Origin: Pomphorhynchus laevis
Lineage: Eukaryota; Acanthocephala; Palaeacanthocephala; Echinorhynchida; Pomphorhynchidae
Assembly: GCA_012934845.2 (NCBI GenBank)
Contig: WNNJ02003792.1
Location: 1 to 64,000 of the forward strand
Direction: 5' to 3'
Length of the DNA: 64,000 bases
Position numbers and translations under genes: made by a program. Positions 55,075 to 64,000 of this stretch are shown piece after piece (positions within the stretch are counted from its first letter, which is position 1; every line of letters starts with the position of its first letter). The notes beneath the pieces were generated by a model. It did no database searches. It had not been told where the DNA came from and worked only from the letters and a program-made list of their open reading frames with translations.

Positions 55075-55129
55075 GTAACTTTTAAGTCATAATTTTTAAC
55101 GTTGCTTATTCGGTGTCGCCACCTAGTTT

Positions 55130-55345
55130 AGCTGACTCAGACTAAACTTACAACGGGCCATCCAGCAGCATCTGACAGGGAGCTGCCCTGCTTAAGGCGG
55201 TTGCAGGCTGGAACAAGATCTATAAAGATCTACCACCTTCAATAAAAAGATCTACGACCTTTTTATTTTTTCTTTCTTTTTATTGTCGTGATCGAACAAA
55301 ACAGCCTTGTGGCTAATGATCTGTATGTAATAATAATGCAGATAA
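55130..55345 (+). mobile_element. short LINE 3' end, plus strand
   Basis: The frame reads AVAGWNKIYKDLPPSIK, the typical last block (W-N-x-LP) of CR1/Jockey-type RTs. It ends with AGCC-TTGT-GGCT, a small hairpin also found at the end of the fragment at 57095-57115 (AGCC-ATTT-GGCT). Confidence 0.5.
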
Positions 55346-55639
55346 TTTATTATACCCACTGCGCTTTTCAACTTGGGGAATTAAAAAAATAAAAATATAC
55401 AAAATAAATCAAGAAATGGAATCAATTTGAACAGAAACTGCTTTGTGAATGAAAGTTGTTGATTTTCGTTGAAATATGACCGGCGCTTTTTAGCTTTAGG
55501 GACAAACGATTGAAAATATACCAAATTAGTCAGAAAATCGAGTCAATTTGAACAGAATCTGCTTTATGAAGGAATATTGCTGATCTTCGTTGAAATATGA
55601 CGGCTGTGTGTAAGTTATGTGTAAGCTCTGTTCTAATCA
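55346..55639. other. unassigned stretch with an internal near-repeat
   Basis: Two similar blocks of about 120 bases (around 55375-55490 and 55500-55610; shared AATCAAGAAATGGAATCAATTTGAACAGA-like and TTCGTTGAAATATGACGG-like words) follow each other. No coding signal. Confidence 0.55.
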
Positions 55640-56345
55640 TACGGTTCACAGTCTCCAGTTCTAACCCTGACAACACTGGGCACGTGAAGACATGAAGCAG
55701 AGAAGAAATTTAGTACAAAACTTCGAATGGTAAGAATCTAAGGATGCTCTCCAGATTAATGGCCGCTTCTCCAAATAAGGACTCATCCACGCTTTCTGGG
55801 TAAAGGCCGGAGTGGAGTATAACTCTGATTCCAGTTTTGCTGTCTTTGCTTGGAATTTTCTAAGATTCTCAACAAACAATCAGTTACGGAAACATTAAGC
55901 TGCTTAGCTAGATATGACGAGAGACATTGTAGATTGCATAACGCTGCTACTGCGGTTGATTAAGTTTTTGACGCCACTCCAACTGATCTCTTGACGAATC
56001 TCCACTGACAGTTATCTATTTGATTAAAATTAAACGCCGACAAGTCTTCCCAGAAACATACTAGCCCATACTGAATCATTTGAAGCAACATGATTTGAAA
56101 GTAACGAATAGCTCCTTGAAAGGAAATATAACCAATTTTATGGACTAGCTGCTATCACTCGAACAATTTTTATGCATTTATTTTGAAAATGGTTGTTGAA
56201 TGACCATCGTGAAGTCAATAGAACACCAAGGTATGTGTATGACGAGGAAAACTTCAAGAAATAACCGTTAAAAATAAGAGAATTAATACGACGTAACCTC
56301 CTTTTCGAAACTTGACTACTTTTGATTTTGAAATATTAACATTAA
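55640..56345 (-). mobile_element. decayed LINE RT C-terminal piece, minus strand
   Basis: Minus-strand frames read LNVNISKSKVV near 56330, YLGVLL near 56230 and WASMFLGRLVGV near 56060, in the order expected after the RT catalytic site in CR1/Jockey-type LINEs. An open stretch at 55661-55879 may be its end. Many breaks. Family assignment is weak. Confidence 0.5.
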
Positions 56346-56359
56346 GCTAATGCGGACAC

Positions 56360-57125
56360 ATGAAATTAGGAAGGCGTTGCGATGACGGTCATTTTCGCCA
56401 AGCAACTTCAATTCTTAATGTCGTCATGGAGTATATGGTACTGGGTGTCATGGTGCATAGGATATTGAAATCTCGGTCAAATACAGAGTTTGCCTATAGC
56501 AAGGCTTTGCGAGCTATGCACTGCGTCAAAAATGCATTTAATCGTATTAATCCATATGTTTTCAAAAGGCTTTACTGCGCTCTTGTTCGCCCGCATATAG
56601 AGTACTGCGTGCAAGCAGTTTTATCGTACACTAAGGAAGAGTTCAATAGGCTAGAGTCAATCCTTCGTAGAGGTTCTCGAATGTGTATGGATGGATCATA
56701 TTCATATCGTGAGCGGCTTGAATTTCTAAAGATATAATCTTTAGGTCAGAGGCTATATTACCTAGATCTTATTGCATTATGGCGAATGGTTAATGGGATA
56801 GATAGGTTTCCCTCTTGCTATGTTAAAGCTCGTTCTCAGACGCGTCGTGGCCACCCATTGAAACTATTTAAGTTTCGCCACGATAAAGTAGTGAGTTTGG
56901 CTAGGCTCTCACATCGAGCATTAAACGCCTGGAACACGTTGCCAGGAGAAATAGCATGTACCAAGGATTTCTATCAATTTAAAGTTCAACTGCGTCAGTG
57001 GATTAACGATCATGGCATTCCGGATGTGTACAATATTATGTAACCGCTATTTACTTATTTTTTTCTTTTATTTTTTTCATATTTTTCCTATGTGATCAGT
57101 TGAAACAGCCATTTGGCTATAACTT
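56360..57125 (+). mobile_element. CR1/Jockey-type LINE 3' part, plus strand
   Basis: Two open stretches (56360-56737 and 56786-57043) with one stop between them give MVHRILKSRSNTEFAYSKAL, LYCALVRPHIEYCVQAVLSY, LESILRRGSRM, YRERLEFLKI, LGQRLYYLDL and NAWNTLPGEI. This is the standard thumb and C-terminal end of CR1-like RTs. The 3' UTR ends with AGCC-ATTT-GGCT (57103-57114). Confidence 0.78.
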
Positions 57126-57132
57126 GTAATAC

Positions 57133-57480
57133 TTAAAATAATGATCTATTCACAGTGTCAAATGCCTTTGAAAATTCTATGAACACACAGTAAATAGACT
57201 TATGTTCTTCGAACACGGTATGAACATTTTTACGAATCACTGCAATTGCATCTAATGTCGAAACGTTTTTACGAAAACCGTATTGCTCTTTAGAAAGACA
57301 ATACTCACGATGATAGGCTAAACGACTAGATAAGACATGCGTTAAAAGCTTATAGGCATGATTAAGGAGAGCAATTCCTCGATATGAATATTTTGACAAT
57401 GGATTACCATGTTCCTTATATAATACTTTTATTATTCCCTCACGTCATCCACGAGGTATACACACTCCATATGGCAGACT
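57133..57480 (-). mobile_element. LINE RT fragment, minus strand
   Basis: An open stretch 57133-57399 reads YRGIALLNHAYKLLTHVLSS, QYGFRKNVSTLDAI and CVFIEFSKAFDTVNR, RT motifs before and at the first catalytic Asp. RTE-like wording, but too short to fix the clade. It abuts the plus-strand LINE end. Confidence 0.68.
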
Positions 57481-57505
57481 ATTCAAATAGCAGATTTCCA
57501 GCTTT

Positions 57506-57577
57506 AGCAGACTACAGCAAGTCTGCTAAAGACTTGTTGTAGTCTGCTAAAGCATGGGTTCTGCTTGAACCCATGCT
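57506..57577. repeat. two adjacent palindromes between LINE pieces
   Basis: Arms 57506-57523 and 57531-57548 (AGCAGACTACAGCAAGTC type) pair with one mismatch around a 7-base spacer. Directly after, AGCATGGGTTC (57551-57561) and GAACCCATGCT (57567-57577) pair perfectly around 5 bases. They sit at a break between two LINE fragments. Confidence 0.85.
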
Positions 57578-57589
57578 TGGGACCGACCA

Positions 57590-58617
57590 TACGTATCATT
57601 GATATTAGCAGACCAAAGTTTGAGATCATCCGAAAAAGCCAAGCATGGGTTATGGATTCTTAACAACAAGTCGTTAAAGTAAACAATAAAGAAAGGATGA
57701 CCGAGTATTGTACCCTGCGGAACTCCACAATTTACACGTTTGAAGGAGGATAAATGGCTTCCAACTCTAACTCTAAAAAATCTATTTCAGAGAAAATCCA
57801 TAATCTACCTACACAGCAACGAAGAAACTCCATAATGAGACAACAAGCTAAGCAAACTTTCATGCGGAACTCGATCGAAGGTTCTCGAAAAGTCAATAAA
57901 AATTGCATCAATTGAATGGCCAAAACTAAGTGCCTCAGTCCACATTTCGCGAGCAGTTAGTAAATTAGACAGACATGATCTATCGTAACGAAATCCGTGC
58001 TGAGAATACGCTATGACTCCACGAGTTTTTAAGTGACTCAAGATTCCACGAGCGACTAAGCTTTCAAGAACTGTGCACATCTAACTCGTCAGGCTTATTG
58101 GTTTATAATCACTACAAGAAGTCGCTATGGTTTTTTTGGAACAAGAACAATAATCAGAGATTTCCACAAGTCGGGCGCACATCCAGTGGTAAGACTATTC
58201 TGAAAGATATCGACAAGAAAAGGGGCCAAGTAGTTTCATAAGGCCTTAAGTAGAAATGGAGATATATCATCAGTATCGGAATCACTGTACGGATTGATAT
58301 GAACAAGAGTAATATTGACTTCTTCGGCGGATATCGGAAGTAAATAGGGATTATGTGGTATTAGACGGCCATACCGAGTGAATGGTGAGTGTGAAGAATT
58401 TGATGGTAATGAAAATGATGAAGCAAAAGTATCAGCAATGCCATTTTTACTTGTGACCGGACCTTCACATGTGTGTATAATTTTGAGTTCAGTATTGAGC
58501 GATCTGCTCCAGCGAACATATGACCAGAATAATTTGGGATTGCGGTTCAAACCGCTAATGATTGTAGATTCAAATTTATCGCTAACCTCAGTTAGCATCT
58601 TCAGAAAATTACTTTAG
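57590..58617 (-). mobile_element. CR1/Jockey-type LINE fragment, minus strand
   Basis: The linker after the nuclease (58236-58598: NPKLFWSYVRWSRS, GIADTFASSF, DDISPFLLKAL) is followed by RT motifs (57805-58080: QHGFRYDRSCLSNLLTAR, AIFIDFSRTFDRVPH) and, near 57700, the template-grip region. Frames are broken near 58110 and 57740. Both the nuclease and the 3' end are missing. Confidence 0.75.
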
Positions 58618-58646
58618 TAATTTTGTAATTTTCTGAATGTGCTAAC
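58591..58646. repeat. imperfect 22-bp inverted repeat
   Basis: Arms 58591-58612 and 58625-58646 (GTTAGCATCTTCAGAAAATTAC type) match with two mismatches around a 12-base spacer. It forms the left end of a non-coding AT-rich gap that runs to 58974 and holds nothing else that I can name. Confidence 0.8.
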
Positions 58647-58984
58647 AAAGGTGAGCGAAATATCAATAAAAAAATTCCTCTTTTCTTTGATCCAACGCCA
58701 ATAATTCTCTATCAATAATGGATCATTATTAATTATTTAAAATTTGATAATACTTCAATATGATAATATCAAATCATAGAATATATGAATTAATTTTAAT
58801 TTTTCCAATCAGTGTAAAATTTTATTTGATTAGTTTTTAATAGGCTGTGATGACTAGTTGGCGATACGTACAATCGCATTTTGTCATGTCCGTGATATGT
58901 ATAATTGAGAGAAACTATAAATAATATATATAGCCATTATATAGCAATTATAGCCATTTTAGCCATAACAAGGATTTATTTTTA

Positions 58985-59022
58985 TGTGGCAAATGCGTGC
59001 CGCGCACGCTTACATGGCCACA
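58985..59022 (-). other. CR1-like LINE 3' terminal hairpin (copy 3)
   Basis: The inner stem GCGTGC/GCACGC closes a CGC loop and the outer stem TGTGGC/GCCACA has six pairs. Compared with 19315-19352 the loop and closing bases changed while pairing was kept. Confidence 0.8.
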
Positions 59023-61557
59023 CAAAAATCTACATCATGTGTCAAGAAGGTGTGAACGTAGGAGGTATTTGAATGTGATAAAGGAAGGAGCGCAACGGAC
59101 GTCGAGAGGGAGTTGATTCTAGGCGAAGGTCCGGCTACGAGGAAGGATCGGTGAGCTTAATTGTTGTAGTAATTGGGAACGTGGAGTAAGAAGGAATGAC
59201 GGGAGCGCAGAGATAAAGAGGTGGGGCAAGTGTCGTCTAAGAAAAGGAGGTTGATTAACAATGAGGAGCCGACAGCGATGAGACTAAAAATTACGAAGGC
59301 CGAATTGGTTGCGGATGTGGATGGTGGGCTAGGAGAGTCGGGCAATATATGTGGATGTGTGGTCAAAGCGACGTAGACGTAGGAGCACTCGAACCGCAGA
59401 GTTGAGGATGTGTTGTAGAGGTTGGATGCTGGATTTTGGGGATTTGGCGAAAAGGCTGAGGCAGTAATCGATTTGAGGGAAAAGAAGGGATGAAAGATGA
59501 GGCATATAAGAGCGGAAGTCGATAAGGCGGTCAATACGGCGGATGTTACGGAGAATTAAGTTAGACCAGTGGATCTTGTCACGGACAAAGGGTTTAAGGG
59601 AAATATGATCATCGAAATGGAAGCATAAGAATGTGAGATTGTTGACTATAGGGATGATTGATGAGGCGAAGATACACTGGGAGGAGATATGTTAGCTTGA
59701 TGGGGATGATCCACATTATTTTGGACTTGTCAGTATTTAGAACGAGATGATAATAGGAAAGACGTTTGTAGATACAAGAAAGACATTTGGATGCAGAAAT
59801 GCTGATTTTGTGTATGTGATGGGCGGGGTGCATGAGCATAGATGAAGATGTCATCGGCGTATTGCATGACATTAAAGGAGTAAGGTTTCATAAACAGAGA
59901 GATTTTGCCAAGTAGAAGAGAGAAAAGCACGGTCATGGGACTGAACCTGGTGGGACCCCGCAGAAAATGAGGATAGATGAGAGGATGATGAATTTGAACA
60001 GACGCGTTCGAGACGGATGTTGAAGTCGCCAAGAATGAGTGAGGGGATTGAGGACAAAGAACAGTGTGAAAGGAGATCAGCGAGTTTGGTAAAAAAAATA
60101 AGGAGGTAGGAGCTGATAAACCAGAACGGTATACAATGGTGATATCCTGAGTGATCGGGCTAGACGAACGACAAGTGAGAAATTCAAAAGAGCAAGGACT
60201 AAAAGAAGCAATGATTTTGCGAAGAGACACGGGGTGACGGGCGAATGCGAAAATACTGTCATGATTAGAGAATTTAGAAGGGGATGAACTGAGGGGGCGT
60301 CGGATTTGACTAGCGAGCCACCGGCAGAGAGTAAACGGCGAATTGAAATGTCGTCGGAATCGGAGTTCCAGGATTCGGTGAGGCAGAAGAGATCGATAGA
60401 TTTCTTGGCGATTAGGTTGAGTATAAAATCGGATTTATAGAGAATAGATCTAGTGTTGAGGAGGCCGAGGTGGAAACCGTGTGTGGTTGTGAAAGGTGGA
60501 TGCGGAGAAGACACATAGTGGTGATGGAGTGCCATCGAATTTTTGGGCGGGTGAGGACAACTTGAAAATTTTCCTCGATATCTCGGTTGGAAAGGGATGT
60601 TTCGTTGTTTTCCTCACGACGACGTTTTTCGATGCGGGCATAAGAGAGTTGATCGATTTCGGAAGGGTTGCGATTGGGGAATGCGAGTGTTTGAAGAGGA
60701 CATGAGTTTAAATTGTTGGGAGAAGATAGAGGACTATAGAGGACTCGTGAGAGCGATGCTTGAAAACATTTTTCAAGAGAGGTGGCTGAGAATAGTTAGT
60801 TTGAGAAGATTTATTTGGGCGGATGAAGGCAACAGGATAGATGTCGCTGAAAAATTATGGTTTATCCGCAGGAACAAGAGACGAGATGATGGATTTGAAG
60901 GTGGAAACATCGTGGTAAAGACGTGCTTGTGGAGATTAGGAGATGGAAGGAGTGATATTAGTGACGATAGTGCAACGATCGCGAGAAAGAGTGTTTCCGT
61001 TAAGGAGAACGAGTAACATGAGTTGGTGAGATCACGATAGGAGAGCTGGCAGTTGAGGATTTTGAGGGAGTTGGTTTGACGGTGGGAGACAGAGAATAAT
61101 TTTAATATAAATGGCGGCAAGCGATGTGCAGAAATTTTATGAGTGTCAACGATTGTGGAGGTTGGTAGGGGTGATTTTGATTGATAAATGTAGGTTATTG
61201 AGAAACGAGACAGGAGGGACTGGACGGGGTGTCGTGTGAGTGAAGATGACATGGGATGTGAATTGTATATGGTGACATGATCAGTAAGTAGAGAAAGGAC
61301 ATTGGAAATGTTGAGGGTAGTTTGAGTAGACGTGTTGGATTCTGATATGTGCTAATGTGATATGTTGCGGATTAATTTGATTTCACAAAATCTACATAGA
61401 AAGTCTTCTTTAGACTTACTGTTGTCGCCGTCGATTGTTGTCCAGAAACTGCAGTCGTGTGTCGAGCACTGTACTTGCAGTTGATCGTAGTTGGTGTCGG
61501 TCGTGACTGTTTTCTTACGTCCTCTGATCAACGTCCTTGTGTGCTTAAGTTGTTAAG

Positions 61558-61604
61558 CTGCAAGTGATTGAATTGATCTGCAACTGATTGAATTGATCTG
61601 CAAT
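61558..61604 (-). repeat. 20-bp tandem repeat at the 5' end of CR1-D
   Basis: Just over two copies of the same unit as at 47385-47466. Confidence 0.88.
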
Positions 61605-61619
61605 GTTTTTATTCTTTAT

Positions 61620-62990
61620 ATCACCAAGTCAACTTTTAACCGAGTTGATTATCAAATCATTGTTATTACACTAAGTTTTGATACATTTAAGGTCACGTTT
61701 TAAATATTCACATTTTGTCTCTCTCGTTTTTGGTTGTTGCCCATATTTTTACATCGTCAGCAAATGTCAGGTAAGGATACTTTAATCTTAGGAATAGATC
61801 ATTCAAAATGTTGAGAAAGAGAAGTAGACTTATGACCGTGCCTTGAGGAAAACCCAAATGAACACGTAGAGCTGTTGACAAAACTTCATTTAATCGCACA
61901 ACAAATGATCGGTTTTTAAGGAATTTCTTAATCCAGTAGCAAATTGCAGTATGAACATAAATTGCATAAATTGCAGTAATGACGTAATAATGAATCAAGA
62001 CGAGTGTGAGGAGTTATGTCAAATGCCATAGAAAAATTAAGAAAAATTATATCAACCGTAAAAACAAAACTAAGAGCAGCTACTCAATGTTCGCGAGCCT
62101 TCAACAGATTAGTTTGGCAAGAGCGACCGGGTTGGAAGCCGTGATGAGGAGAATAAGCAATAATTAGATATAATTTAAGATGGTCACATATTTTCATCGC
62201 AATTAGCCTCTCCATAATTTTAGAAATAACACTGGTAAGACTAATTGGTCTAAAATCTGAACAAGTTAGTGCCAACTGCTTCTTTGGAATAGGCACAACA
62301 ATTGCTCTTTTGCAATAAACAGGAATCGACGAATTTTGTAAACTTCGAAGACATAAGGACGTAAGGCTTGATGCAATAATGTGTGGCAGAGTGCGCAAAA
62401 TAAAAGGGGATATACTATCTGGTCCTGCAGAGTTAAAGCTATTTTATGTATGGAGTTCAGATCGAACTTCAATGACATTAATGGGATATATTGATAAGTT
62501 AGATTGAAAGTTGGACGAGTACTGTACCCAGTCAATATTTGATTGCGAGGATGGATATACTACAAAACTGCTAGCAAGAGCTTCCGCAATAGCCTCATTG
62601 TTAACTATACATCACCGGATTACAAAGGAACACAATTGATCGCGAAAGGTAAGTACGACGATGTCTAACAAATGCCCAAAAACGTTTAGGAGTCCTGTTA
62701 ATGTCAGAATCAATATCCTCTTTAAATGCTTTTCTTTTTGAGCGTTTTAGTTGGTTACAGAGGTTGCGGTAATTTCTATACTCATGGATCGTGACATTGG
62801 TGCGTTGAGGGATTCGCCAAAATCAATTTATTTCCTTGTTCGTAGTCTTAACCTCATTGTCGATCCACAGTTGCATTGTCGTCCGGTAAGCCCTACTTCT
62901 TATTAATGCAAACGTATCCGACATGATTATAAGGTTTCTGGTCACTAACGATAAGTGATCACAAATTGGAAGATCGACAGATTTAAACTT
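61620..62990 (-). mobile_element. CR1/Jockey-type LINE fragment, minus strand
   Basis: RT motifs: VVPIPKKQLALTCSDFRPIS, HHGFQPGRSCQTNLLKAREH (62084-62398), and FPQGTVISLLLFLNILNDL with YLTFADDVKIWATT (61708-61998). The upstream part (62266-62990) has decayed linker/nuclease-side sequence. A different subfamily from CR1-B/C/D (FADD is intact). The 3' end is missing. Confidence 0.78.
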
Positions 62991-63114
62991 GAGCTGAACT
63001 TATATGAACTTTAGGCAATAATATTTAATATTTAAATTATATTTTTTACAATTAAGAACTGTTATTATTAAAAAAATTATTTTGAGTTTAAACCCATAAT
63101 TAGAATCGAACAAA

Positions 63115-63475
63115 TAGAGATTTAAAAGGCTTTATTCAACATCATCTAGAAATAAAAATTAGATCAATAGTTTATAGTTTCATAACATTTACCGCAGCAA
63201 TATAGTCTTTAAGATATGAAGGTTGTTTAGTTTTTCTTGACGATCTTATGAATTGCATGCTAGGTATTTCGTTCATTTTATAACCTGGCGTAAATTCTTC
63301 TTCATCGGACTTATGCAAGGCATTTGGATTTACGTCTCTTGGAATCGGACAATCATCCGAATTATGATTACTATCGTTAGAGAATGTACGTTCATGTATC
63401 TTTTGAGAAGCCTGATGTATTTCTGGTTGAGCGCTCTGAAAATCGGATGATTTGATAGTACCGGGACATCTCAAT
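63115..63475 (-). mobile_element. LTR retrotransposon fossil, pol C-terminal tail
   Basis: The minus-strand stretch 63172-63474 ends in a basic KQPSYLKDY block like the pol tail of the Gypsy fossil at 48554-49060, followed by an LTR-like AGGCTTTATTC word. Only this end remains. Ty3/Gypsy by similarity; age unknown. Confidence 0.55.
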
Positions 63476-63592
63476 AAGTATTGTGTTGATATAGTGTCCT
63501 GACAACCATTTTCTCGTTCAATAATTGCATAATTAAAAACTTAAATTTTAGTTTTTATCTTAGTTTTAATCATAATTAAAAACTTAAACTTA

Positions 63593-63622
63593 AGATCTCA
63601 AACTTAAAAAAGTTTGAGATCT
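63593..63622. repeat. perfect 13-bp inverted repeat
   Basis: AGATCTCAAACTT (63593-63605) and AAGTTTGAGATCT (63610-63622) around AAAA. Followed shortly by the 20-bp triple repeat. Confidence 0.88.
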
Positions 63623-63634
63623 AAAGTAAATACA

Positions 63635-63694
63635 TTCCAGATTATTCCTGTCAGTTCCAGATTATTCCTGTCAGTTCCAGATTATTCCTGTCAG
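63635..63694 (+). repeat. 20-bp tandem repeat, three exact copies
   Basis: TTCCAGATTATTCCTGTCAG occurs three times without change, then gives way to a GC-rich CCCGCCCGCTACGCTCGCGG segment that is unusual in this AT-rich window. Confidence 0.95.
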
Positions 63695-63743
63695 TCCCGC
63701 CCGCTACGCTCGCGGATTGAGCTCAATTTATCGAAAAAAGGTC

Positions 63744-64000
63744 ATGCCTAAAAAAGCGCGATCTCAGATCCCTGTTCCTGATCAAGAATATTCCACATCA
63801 GAATGCAATGATGGTTATACCAGCTTTGAAGTTGGATGCGATTCCAAATATTGTGATGTATGGACACTTGTTCGTGTTAAAATATCCAACCACTCGGTGT
63901 ATAAACGTAAACATTTCACTTGCGGTTTTTGTACATTAGTACGACTACTACAGTTATTCTGCTCCTCTACTCCTGTATCACACACGACCACTCAAACCAA
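63744..64000 (+). CDS. N-terminal part of an unknown ORF running off the right edge
   Basis: From the ATG at 63744 the frame is open to the window end (85 codons). It starts MPKKARSQIPVPDQEYSTSE and contains CDSKYCDVWTLVR and KRKHFTCGFC, so a C-x4-C...C-x2-C pattern that could bind zinc like the PHD-like N-termini of some CR1-type LINE ORF1 proteins. The 5' tandem repeat just upstream resembles the way CR1-C/D 5' UTRs are built. A LINE ORF1 is my best guess, not a firm call. Confidence 0.4.
   Translation, partial: MPKKARSQIPVPDQEYSTSECNDGYTSFEVGCDSKYCDVWTLVRVKISNHSVYKRKHFTCGFCTLVRLLQLFCSSTPVSHTTTQT

Larger units (their letters stand above)
52380..55080 (-). mobile_element. Penelope-like element with N-terminal GIY-YIG (Naiad-like)
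   Basis: Minus-strand retroelement. Reading 5' to 3': a Cys motif (CSRKNCIVC), a GIY-YIG nuclease, a long basic linker, an RT and a thumb. In classical Penelope elements the GIY-YIG is C-terminal. Here it precedes the RT and the sequence runs from one to the other without a gap, matching the domain-permuted clades described as Naiad and Chlamys. Frame breaks near 54730, 53762, 53495 and 53060 split the gene. Codon use is strongly A/T-biased (many Asn, Ile, Lys). Confidence 0.82.
58975..61605 (-). mobile_element. CR1-like LINE, copy CR1-D (both ends present, broken)
   Basis: Minus strand. The 5' UTR (61413-61605) matches CR1-C and has a 20-bp repeat. Coding pieces: N-terminal region (60450-61252), nuclease (59730-60535: LGLLNTRSILYKSDFILNLI, DLFCLTESWNSDS, LGDFNIRLER), RT (59609-59940: HVMQ-like FNVMQYADDIFIYAHAP with an intact DD, LNTDKSKIMWI) and a decayed C-terminal part. 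The stretch between the nuclease and the RT catalytic site is missing near 59940-59990, so the copy is internally deleted (2.6 kb against about 3.6 kb for CR1-B). Confidence 0.85.

Overview
The window is AT-rich animal DNA from an invertebrate-like genome. The support for this is spliced genes for mitochondrial proteins with some very short introns (44-61 bp), a decayed copy of the metazoan chromatin gene BPTF/NURF301, and a dense mix of CR1/Jockey-like LINEs, LINEs with a restriction-like endonuclease (RLE), a Penelope-like element and a Ty3/Gypsy fossil. I cannot name the species. I found no bacterial features, tRNA, rRNA or CRISPR array.

Layout. 1-1339: a 370-bp tandem repeat with one inverted unit. 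1340-4440: a broken Jockey/I-type LINE. 4540-19945: at least eight RLE-type LINE copies, mostly 5'-truncated and packed tail to head, each new one starting in the A/T-rich tail of the previous one. 19940-23530: a CR1-like LINE. 24120-36124: a gene island with three mitochondrial genes: COQ9 (+, six exons), COX20 (-, one exon) and NDUFAB1, the mitochondrial acyl carrier protein (-, four exons). A BPTF fossil sits inside a COQ9 intron and a 400-bp tandem repeat lies beside COX20. 36815-40560: two more RLE LINEs. 40570-43979: a Penelope fragment, (TA)n tracts, a 391-bp array and a 464-bp array. 44056-47466: a rearranged CR1-like LINE. 48465-51967: a Ty3/Gypsy fossil. 52380-55080: a Penelope-like element whose GIY-YIG nuclease is N-terminal to the reverse transcriptase. 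55130-62990: a patchwork of LINE pieces. 63115-64000: another Gypsy tail, short repeats and an ORF that runs off the edge.

The most striking signal is RNA structure in the tandem repeats. The 464-bp repeat carries a textbook minimal type I hammerhead ribozyme. The 370-, 400- and 391-bp repeats each carry all hammerhead core pieces (CUGANGA, GAAA, UH) and all three hammerhead helices, but the strands come in an order (GAAA strand, CUGANGA strand, UH strand) that no circular permutation of a normal hammerhead gives. A fourth helix pairs the two linkers. All four helices change by compensating pairs between the repeat families. This looks like a pseudoknotted or unit-to-unit domain-swapped hammerhead, and I do not know a described class that matches it.

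The RLE LINEs share a 3' UTR hairpin (CCC-AUUUGC-GGG type), an N-terminal Cys-rich domain and CGACAAC-based 5' minisatellites. The CR1-like LINEs share a different 3' hairpin with compensating changes. These conserved ends are probably what each family's reverse transcriptase recognises.
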